NCBI RefSeq assembly: GCF_026262505.1 | Contig: NC_067207.1 | Span: forward strand, 4,410,252-4,474,251 | Reading direction: 5' to 3' | Source of the DNA: Trichomonas vaginalis G3 | Lineage: Eukaryota; Parabasalia; Trichomonadida; Trichomonadidae | DNA: 64,000 nucleotides | Shown here: in pieces, positions 54,036-64,000 of the stretch | Numbering within the stretch: position 1 is the stretch's first letter | Layout: each line of letters starts with the position of its first letter | Notes under the pieces: model-generated | Told to the model about the DNA's origin: nothing | What the model saw: only the letters and a program-made list of their open reading frames with translations | Database searches by the model: none | Made by a program: the position numbers and the translations under genes

Positions 54036-54672
54036 GTTTCACTTCTTCGTATATGTTTTGTCATGACTTCTTCGTATATGTTTTGTCATGATTTCATCGT
54101 AAATGTTTTGTCATGACTTCATCGTATATGCTTTGTCAAAACTTCATCGTAAATGTTTTGTCAAAACTTCATCGTAAATGTTTTGTCATGATTTCATCGT
54201 ATATGTTTTGTCATGACTTCATCGTAAATGTTTTGTCATGATTTCATCGAAACTAAACGTATATGCTTTGTCAAAACTTCATCGTATATGCTTTGTCATG
54301 ATTTCATCGTAAATGTTTTGTCATGATTTCATCGTAAATGTTTTGTCATGATTTCATCGAAACTAAACGTATATGCTTTGTCAAAACTTCATCGTATATG
54401 CTTTGTCAAAATTTCATCGTAAATGCTTTGTTATGACTTCATCGTAAATGTTTTGTGAAGACTTCTTCGTAAATGCTTTGTCAAGACTTCTTCGTAAATG
54501 TTTTGTCATGATTTCATCGTAAATGTTTTGTCATGATTTCATCGTATATGCTTTGTCATGATTTCATCGAAACTAAACGTATATGTTTTGTCATGATTTC
54601 ATCGAAATAAACGTATATGCTTTGTTATGACTTCATCGTAAATGTTTTGTCATGACTTCTTCATCGTAATGA
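54036..54672. repeat. ~25-bp minisatellite, forward orientation (continued)
   Basis: Continuation of the array at 50525-52070 after the hairpin element. It includes a unit variant with CGAAACTAAACGTATATG, which reappears inverted right of the centre. Confidence 0.9.
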
Positions 54673-55204
54673 GTGTAAATGACCCAAAAATAATGTTTAT
54701 GTTAGAATGTTAGATCTAACACCTTTTCTAACATGTTTTCTAACATGGAGGATTTCATTGAAAATGAATGAACTTTATGTCGAAATGGGTGTAAATGACC
54801 TCGATATAAACGTAAAGACTTTGTCAAACATGAACTAACTAACATAAATGAATGTGTTGAATTAAGCATTAAATGCAGCTTATTGTTATGATGTTAGATC
54901 TAACACCTTTTCTAACATGTTTTCTAACATGGAGGATTTCATTAGATATACATATCTACCCTAAACATTATTTTAGTTAAAGTCCATCAAATATTTTTAG
55001 GATACTTTCACCAAATAATGTTTATATCAGATGAAACAGTAAAGTATTATATCTATTAAATCGTCTATGATGTAAATTGTGTATAGAATGAAATGAAGGA
55101 AGAATGTGTATATCTAATGAAATCCTCCATGTTAGAAAACATGTTAGAAAAGGTGTTAGATCTAACATTCTAACATAAACATTATTTTTGGGTCATTTAC
55201 ACTC
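54673..55204. repeat. Centre of a large inverted repeat, with three GATC palindromes
   Basis: The left arm (54675-54765: CCCAAAAATAATGTTTATG, GTTAGATCTAACACC, TCTAACATGGAGGATTTCAT) is repeated inverted at about 55110-55200. A third cassette with GATC at 54897 lies between. Outside this centre the minisatellite reads outward in opposite orientations. No gene is visible in the 530 bp. Confidence 0.85.
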
Positions 55205-56283
55205 ATTACGATGAAGTTTTGACAAAGCATATACGTTTAGTTTCGATGAAATCATGACAAAGCATTTACGAAGAAGTCATAACAAAACATATACGTTCAT
55301 TACGATGAAGTCATGACAAAACATATACGTTTAGTTTCGATGAAATCATGACAAAACATTTACGATGAAGTCATGACAAAACATATACGATGAAGTTTTG
55401 ACAAAGCATATACGATGAAATCTTGACAAAGCATATACGATGAAGTTTTGACAAAGCATATACGATGAAGTTTTGACAAAGCATATACGTTTAGTTTCGA
55501 TGAAATCATGACAAAACATATACGAAGAAGTCATGACAAAACATTTACGATGAAGTTTTGACAAAGCATATACGATGAAGTTTTGACAAAGCATATACGT
55601 TTAGTTTCGATGAAATCATGACAAAACATTTACGATGAAATCATGACAAAACATTTACGATGAAATCATGACAAAGCATATACGTTTAGTTTCGATGAAA
55701 TCATGACAAAACATTTACGATGAAATCATGACAAAACATTTACGATGAAATCATGACAAAACATATATGATGAAGTTTTGACAAAGCATATACGTTTAGT
55801 TTCGATGAAATCATGACAAAACATTTACGATGAAATCATGACAAAGCATTTACGATGAAGTTTTGACAAAGCATTTACGATGAAGTTTTGACAAAGCATT
55901 TACGATGAAGTTTTGACAAAGCATTTACGATGAAGTCATGACAAAGCATATACGATGAAGTCATGACAAAACATTTACGATGAAATCATGACAAAACATA
56001 TACGAAGAAGTCATGACAAAGCATTTACGATGAAGTCATGACAAAGCATATACGATGAAGTCATGACAAAACATTTACGATGAAATCATGACAAAACATA
56101 TACGAAGAAGTCATGACAAAACATTTACGATGAAATCATGACAAAACATATACGATGAAGTCATGACAAAACATTTACGATGAAGTCATGGCAAAGCATA
56201 TACGAAGAAATCATGACAAAGCATATACGATGAAGTCATGACAAAACATTTACGATGAAGTCATGACAAAGCATTTACGATGA
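55205..56283. repeat. ~25-bp minisatellite, reverse orientation
   Basis: Units of ATGACAAAACATTTACGATG + AAGTC, the reverse complement of the arrays left of 54.7 kb, including CGTTTAGTTTCGATGAAATC variants that mirror those at 54240-54610. Confidence 0.92.
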
Positions 56284-56285
56284 AG

Positions 56286-56625
56286 TTTATTTCCTGGACT
56301 GTTGTCTAAATGTCATGTTGTCAGTAATTTTAAGAGAAGTTAATTAACCTGGTGACATGATGACGTAGTGACACCTAAAAACCATCTACCTAAACATTAT
56401 TTTTTTGGTGTAAATTCAGCAACAAAATGAACGAGGTCAGGATGTATCCAAATACCTTTGAATTCATTCATAACGCCTTAGTAAGCTCATAAAATGTTTG
56501 TTTTGAGGTCGAGCCACTTTTGGCTTGACCGTATTCTTTCAACCAAAACTCAAGAATTTTCCTGCGTGAATTTTGTATAAAAAGCAACCGTCTGAATTCA
56601 GGCGGTTGCTATATTCTTCACAAAA
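56286..56625 (-). pseudogene. KilA-N remnant spacer in the satellite, copy 1
   Basis: Starts TTTATTTCCTGGACTGTTG and includes a minus-strand KilA-N piece (GIWIHPDLVHFVAEF) and the CAACCGTCTGAATTCAGG segment also found in the Maverick KilA-N gene. It is a relic of the Maverick region at 27955-28190 captured in the satellite. Confidence 0.7.
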
Positions 56626-59600
56626 CATTTACGATGAAGTCATAACAAAGCATTTACGATGAAGTTTTGACAAAGCATTTACGATGAAGTCATGACAAAA
56701 CATTTACGAAGAAATCATGACAAAACATATACGATGAAATCATGACAAACATTTACGAAGAAGTCATGACAAAACATTTACGATGAAATCATGACAAAAC
56801 ATTTACGTTCATTACGATGAAATCATGACAAAACATTTACGAAGAAGTTTTGAAAAGCATATACGATGAAGTCATGACAAAGCATATACGATGAAGTCAT
56901 GACAAAGCATATACGATGAAGAAATCATGAAAATTTACGATGAAGTTTTGACAAAGCATATACGATGAAGTCATGACAAACATTTACGATGAAGTCATGA
57001 CAAAACATTTACGATGAAGAAATCATGACAAAACATTTACGATGAAGTTTTGACAAAGCATTTACGATGAAGTCATGACAAAAACATTTACGATGAAGAA
57101 ATCATGACAAAACATTTACGATGAAGTTTTTGACAAAACATTTACGATGAAATCATGACAAAACATATACGATGAAGTCATGACAAAGCATATACGATGA
57201 AATCATGACAAAGCATATACGAAGAAATCATGACAAAACATTTACGATGAAGTCATGACAAGCATATACGATGAAGTCATGACAAAGCATATACGATGAA
57301 GAAATCATGACAAAACATTTACGTTCATTACGATGAAATCATGACAAAACATTTACGATGAAGAAATCATGACAAAGCATATACGATGAAGAATCATGAC
57401 AAAACATTTACGATGAAGTTTTGACAAAGCATATACGATGAAGTCATGACAAAACATTTACGATGAAGAAATCATGACAAAACATTTACGATGAAGTTTT
57501 GACAAAACATTTACGATGAAATCATGACAAAACATATACGATGAAGTCATGACAAAACATTTACGCTGAAATCATGACAAAGCATATACGATTAAATCAT
57601 GACAAAACATTTACGATGAAGTTTTTGACAAAGCATATACGATGAAGTCATGACAAAACATTTACGATGAAGTCATGACAAACATTTACGATGAAATCAT
57701 GACAAAGCATATACGATTAAATCATGACAAAACATTTACGATGAAGTTTTGACAAAGCATATACGATGAAGTCATGACAAAACATTTACGATGAAGTCAT
57801 GACAAAACATTTACGATGAAGTTTTGACAAAACATTTACGATGAAGTTTTGACAAAACATTTACGATGAAGTTTTGACAAAGCATATACAATTAAATCAT
57901 GACAAAACATTTACGATGAAGTTTTGACAAAGCATATACGATGAAGTCAGAACAAAACATTTACGTTTAGTTTCGATGAAATCATGACAAAGCATATACG
58001 ATGAAGTCATGACAAAACATTTACGATGAAGTCATGACAAAACATTTACGATGAAGTTTTGACAAAACATTTACGATGAAGTTTTGACAAAACATTTACG
58101 ATGAAATCATGACAAAACATATACGAAGAAGTCATGACAAAACATTTACGATTAAATCATGACAAAGCATATACGATGAAATCATGACAAAACATTTACG
58201 TTCATTACGATGAAGTCATGACAAAACATTTACGATGAAATCATGACAAAGCATATACGATGAAATCATGACAAAACATTTACGATGAAGTCATGACAAA
58301 GCATATACGATGAAGTCATGACAAAACATTTACGAAGAAATCATGACAAAGCATATACGATGAAATCATGACAAAACATATACGAAGAAGTCATGACAAA
58401 ACATTTACGTTTATGTTTGACAAAGCATTTACGATGAAGTCATGACAAAGCATATACGAAGAAATCATGACAAAGCATATACGATGAAGTCATGACAAAG
58501 CATATACGAAGAAATCATGACAAAGCATATACGATGAAATCATGACAAAACATTTACGTTCATTACGATGAAATCATGACAAAACATTTACGATGAAGTC
58601 TTGACAAAACATTTACGTTCATTACGATGAAATCATGACAAAACATTTACGTTCATTACGATGAAGTTTTGACAAAGCATTTACGATGAAGTCATGACAA
58701 AGCATATACGAAGAAGTCATGACAAAGCATATACGATGAAGTCATGACAAAGCATATACGAAGAAGTCATGACAAAGCATATACGATTAAGTCATGACAA
58801 AACATTTACGTTCATTACGATGAAATCATGACAAAACATTTACGATGAAGTTTTGACAAAGCATATACGATGAAGTCATGACAAAACATTTACGTTCATT
58901 ACGATGAAATCATGACAAAACATTTACGATGAAGTTTTGACAAAACATATACGATGAAGTCATGACAAAACATTTACGAAGAAATCATGACAAAACATAT
59001 ACGATGAAATCATGACAAAACATATACGAAGAAGTCATGACAAAACATTTACGATGAAGTTTTGACAAAGCATATACGATGAAGTCATGACAAAACATTT
59101 ACGATGAAATCATGACAAAACATATAGGATGAAGTCATGACAAAGCATATACGATGAAGTCATGACAAAACATTTACGAAGAAATCATGACAAAACATAT
59201 ACGATGAAATCATGACAAAACATTTACGAAGAAGTCATGACAAAACATTTACGATGAAGTCATGACAAAACATTTACGATGAAGAAATCATGACAAAACA
59301 TTTACGATGAAGTCATGACAAAACATTTACGATGAAGTCATGAAAAAACATTTACGAAGAAATCATGACAAACATTTACGATGAAGTTTTGACAAAACAT
59401 TTACGATGAAATCATGACAAAACATATACGATGAAGTCATGACAAAACATTTACGCTGAAATCATGACAAAGCATATACGATTAAATCATGACAAAACAT
59501 TTACGATGAAGTTTTGACAAAGCATATACGATGAAGTCATGACAAAACATTTACGATGAAGTCATGACAAAACATTTACGATGAAATCATGACAAAGCAT

Positions 59601-59711
59601 ATACGATTAAATCATGACAAAACATTTACGATGAAGTTTTGACAAAGCATATACGATGAAGTCATGACAAAGCATATACGATGAAGTCATGACAAAGCAT
59701 TTACGATGAAG
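56626..59711. repeat. ~25-bp minisatellite within higher-order repeat, copy 1
   Basis: About 120 units, same orientation as 55205-56283. Together with the KilA-N spacer it forms one 3.43-kb higher-order unit (56286-59711). The order of unit variants, such as CGCTGAAATC at about 57565 and 59455, recurs 3.43 kb later. Confidence 0.9.
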
Positions 59712-60048
59712 TTTATTTCCTGGACTGTTGTCTAAATGTCATGTTGTCAGTAATTTTAAGAGAAGTTAATTAACCTGGTGACATGATGACGTAGTGACAC
59801 CTAAAAACCATCTACCCTAAACATTATTTTTGGTGTAAATTCAGCAACAAAATGAACGAGGTCAGGATGTATCCAAATACCTTTGAATTCATTCATAACG
59901 CCTTAGTAAGCTCATAAAATGTTTGTTTTGAGGTCGAGCCACTTTTGGCTTGACCGTATTCTTTCAACCAAAACTCAAGAATTTTCCTGCGTGAATTTTG
60001 TATAAAAAGCAACCGTCTGAATTCAGGCGGTTGCTATATTCTTCACAA
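59712..60048 (-). pseudogene. KilA-N remnant spacer in the satellite, copy 2
   Basis: Nearly identical to 56286-56625 and 3426 bp downstream of it. Carries the same minus-strand KilA-N relic. Confidence 0.7.
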
Positions 60049-63000
60049 AACATTTACGATGAAGTCATAACAAAGCATTTACGATGAAGTTTTGACAAAG
60101 CATTTACGATGAAGTCATGACAAAACATTTACGAAGAAATCATGACAAAACATATACGATGAAATCATGACAAAACATTTACGAAGAAGTCATGACAAAA
60201 CATTTACGATGAAATCATGACAAAACATTTACGTTCATTACGATGAAATCATGACAAAACATTTACGAAGAAGTTTTGACAAAGCATATACGATGAAGTC
60301 ATGACAAAGCATATACGAAGAAATCATGACAAAGCATATACGATGAAGAAATCATGACAAAACATTTACGATGAAGTTTTGACAAAGCATATACGATGAA
60401 GTCATGACAAAACATTTACGATGAAGTCATGACAAAACATTTACGATGAAGAAATCATGACAAAACATTTACGATGAAGTTTTGACAAAGCATTTACGAT
60501 GAAGTCATGACAAAACATTTACGATGAAGAAATCATGACAAAACATTTACGATGAAGTTTTGACAAAACATTTACGATGAAATCATGACAAAACATATAC
60601 GATGAAGTCATGACAAAGCATATACGATGAAATCATGACAAAGCATATACGAAGAAATCATGACAAAACATTTACGATGAAGTCATGACAAAGCATATAC
60701 GATGAAGTCATGACAAAGCATATACGATGAAGAAATCATGACAAAACATTTACGTTCATTACGATGAAATCATGACAAAACATTTACGATGAAGAAATCA
60801 TGACAAAGCATATACGATGAAGAAATCATGACAAAACATTTACGATGAAGTTTTGACAAAGCATATACGATGAAGTCATGACAAAACATTTACGATGAAG
60901 AAATCATGACAAAACATTTACGATGAAGTTTTGACAAAACATTTACGATGAAATCATGACAAAACATATACGATGAAGTCATGACAAAACATTTACGCTG
61001 AAATCATGACAAAGCATATACGATTAAATCATGACAAAACATTTACGATGAAGTTTTGACAAAGCATATACGATGAAGTCATGACAAAACATTTACGATG
61101 AAGTCATGACAAAACATTTACGATGAAATCATGACAAAGCATATACGATTAAATCATGACAAAACATTTACGATGAAGTTTTGACAAAGCATATACGATA
61201 AGTCATGACAAAAACATTTACGATGAAGTCATGACAAAACATTTACGATGAAGTTTTGACAAAACATTTACGATGAAGTTTTGACAAAACATTTACGATG
61301 AAGTTTTGACAAAGCATATACAATTAAATCATGACAAAACATTTACGAATAAATCATGACAAAGCATATACGATTAAATCATGACAAAACATTTACGATG
61401 AAGTTTTGACAAAGCATATACGATGAAGTCATGACAAAACATTTACGATGAAGTCATGACAAAACATTTACGATGAAGTTTTGACAAAGCATATACGATG
61501 AAGTTTTGACAAAACATTTACGATGAAATCATGACAAAACATATACGAAGAAGTCATGACAAAACATTTACGAATAAATCATGACAAAGCATATACGATT
61601 AAATCATGACAAAACATTTACGTTCATTACGATGAAATCATGACAAAACATTTACGATGAAATCATGACAAAACATTTACGATGAAATCATGACAAAACA
61701 TTTACGATGAAGTCATGACAAAGCATATACGATGAAGTCATGACAAAACATTTACGAAGAAATCATGACAAAACATATACGATGAAATCATGACAAAACA
61801 TATACGAAGAAGTCATGACAAAACATTTACGATGAAGTTTTGACAAAGCATTTACGATGAAGTCATGACAAAGCATATACGAAGAAATCATGACAAAGCA
61901 TATACGATGAAGTCATGACAAAGCATATACGAAGAAATCATGACAAAGCATATACGATTAAATCATGACAAAACATTTACGTTCATTACGATGAAATCAT
62001 GACAAAACATTTACGATGAAGTTTTGACAAAACATTTACGTTCATTACGATGAAATCATGACAAAACATTTACGTTCATTACGATGAAGTTTTGACAAAG
62101 CATTTACGATGAAGTCATGACAAAGCATATACGAAGAAATCATGACAAAGCATATACGATGAAGTCATGACAAAGCATATACGAAGAAATCATGACAAAG
62201 CATATACGATTAAACCATGACAAAACATTTACGTTCATTACGATGAAATCATGACAAAACATTTACGATGAAGTTTTGACAAAGCATATACGATGAAGTC
62301 ATGACAAAACATTTACGTTCATTACGATGAAATCATGACAAAACATTTACGAAGAAGTTTTGACAAAACATATACGATGAAGTCATGACAAAACATTTAC
62401 GAAGAAATCATGACAAAACATATACGATGAAATCATGACAAAACATATACGAAGAAGTCATGACAAAACATTTACGATGAAGTTTTGACAAAGCATATAC
62501 GATGAAGTCATGACAAAACATTTACGATGAAATCATGACAAAACATATAGGATGAAGTCATGACAAAGCATATACGATGAAGTCATGACAAAACATTTAC
62601 GAAGAAATCATGACAAAACATATACGATGAAATCATGACAAAACATTTACGAAGAAGTCATGACAAAACATTTACGATGAAGTCATGACAAAACATTTAC
62701 GATGAAGAAATCATGACAAAACATTTACGATGAAGTCATGACAAAACATTTACGATGAAGTCATGACAAAACATTTACGAAGAAATCATGACAAAACATT
62801 TACGATGAAGTTTTGACAAAACATTTACGATGAAATCATGACAAAACATATACGATGAAGTCATGACAAAACATTTACGCTGAAATCATGACAAAGCATA
62901 TACGATTAAATCATGACAAAACATTTACGATGAAGTTTTGACAAAGCATATACGATGAAGTCATGACAAAACATTTACGATGAAGTCATGACAAAACATT

Positions 63001-64000
63001 TACGATGAAATCATGACAAAGCATATACGATTAAATCATGACAAAACATTTACGATGAAGTTTTGACAAAGCATATACGATGAAGTCATGACAAAACATT
63101 TACGATGAAGTCATGACAAAACATTTACGATGAAGTTTTGACAAAACATTTACGATGAAGTTTTGACAAAACATTTACGATGAAATCATGACAAAACATA
63201 TACGAAGAAGTCATGACAAAACATTTACGAATAAATCATGACAAAGCATATACGATTAAATCATGACAAAACATTTACGTTCATTACGATGAAATCATGA
63301 CAAAACATTTACGATGAAGTTTTGACAAAGCATATACGATGAAGTCATGACAAAACATTTACGATGAAGAAATCATGACAAAACATTTACGATGAAGTTT
63401 TGACAAAGCATATACGATGAAGTCATGACAAAACATTTACGATGAAGTCATGACAAAACATTTACGATGAAGTTTTGACAAAACATTTACGATGAAGTCA
63501 TGACAAAACATTTACGAAGAAATCATGACAAAACATTTACGATGAAATCATGACAAAACATATACGAAGAAGTCATGACAAAACATTTACGATGAAGTTT
63601 TGACAAAGCATATACGATGAAGTCATGACAAAGCATATACGATTAAATCATGACAAAACATTTACGATGAAGTTTTGACAAAGCATATACGATGAAGTCA
63701 TGACAAAACATTTACGAAGAAATCATGACAAAACATATACGATGAAATCATGACAAAACATTTACGAAGAAGTCATGACAAAACATTTACGATGAAGTCA
63801 TGACAAAACATTTACGATGAAGAAATCATGACAAAACATTTACGATGAAGTCATGACAAAACATTTACGATGAAGTCATGACAAAACATTTACGAAGAAA
63901 TCATGACAAAACATTTACGATGAAGTTTTGACAAAACATTTACGATGAAATCATGACAAAACATATACGATGAAGTCATGACAAAACATTTACGCTGAAA
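60049..64000. repeat. ~25-bp minisatellite, higher-order copy 2, runs off window
   Basis: Same unit-variant order as 56626-59711 up to about 63130, then further satellite without a third KilA-N spacer before the window ends. Most units are ATGACAAAACATTTACGATG + AAGTC or the AAGCATATACG form. Each unit holds an 8-bp palindrome GTCATGAC. Confidence 0.9.

Noticed and set aside
55346-55594. 82-aa ORF in the satellite
   Set aside because: It consists only of translated satellite units (MLCQNFIVYALS type) without independent coding signal.
50525-64000. CRISPR array
   Set aside because: There are no constant repeats with unique spacers. All parts of the unit belong to one minisatellite family and the DNA is eukaryotic.

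Overview
The window looks like nuclear DNA of the parabasalid Trichomonas vaginalis or a very close relative. It is AT-rich and carries a Tvmar1-type mariner with exact TA target duplication, MULE and hAT transposons, a Maverick/Polinton with a retroviral-type integrase, and long minisatellites. I see no host housekeeping gene and no rRNA gene. At most one degenerate tRNA-like stretch is present.

Layout. (1) 1-25921 is a second, noisy version of 27181-52535. It has the same genes in the same order and orientation, but with single-base indels scattered evenly through genes, transposons and repeats. It ends at a 25-N gap (25922-25946) and is most simply an uncorrected or falsely duplicated assembly copy. 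(2) 26165-36400 is the structural half of a Maverick/Polinton: KilA-N gene, Pro/Gln-rich gene, two paralogous capsid-like genes, several small proteins, integrase, a phage-tail-fibre-like protein and a Dam-like (D12) adenine methyltransferase. (3) 36400-45640 is a nest of insertions: an unrecognised helical protein gene, a 4.5-kb hAT with 27-bp inverted ends, a 1303-bp Tvmar1 mariner and a MULE. (4) 45740-50455 is a replication half: small proteins, an SF3 (D5/DUF5906-like) helicase with an upstream primase-like region, and an HNH endonuclease. I infer that it belongs to the same virus-like element. I see no PolB, packaging ATPase or protease. (5) 50525-64000 is a ~25-bp minisatellite. It changes orientation around 54.9 kb and is built on its right side into a 3.43-kb higher-order repeat that carries KilA-N remnants.

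The most unusual object is inside the minisatellite at 52075-54034. It is a ~2-kb unit with 24-bp inverted ends (23/24 match), one minus-strand ORF, and an array of about 13 consecutive long hairpins (52750-53735). Adjacent hairpin modules differ by paired, compensating substitutions, and many stem mismatches become G-U pairs if the minus strand is the transcript. I recognise no known system of this kind.

The Maverick also carries repeated intergenic cassettes centred on GTTAGATCTAAC, whose core GATC is the classic target of Dam-type enzymes like the one it encodes. Its structural genes share short AT-rich start-proximal boxes, and two divergent gene pairs are only 17-18 bp apart. Virus-like genes are described as fossils; most are close to whole, with roughly ten breaks in total in the cleaner right copy.
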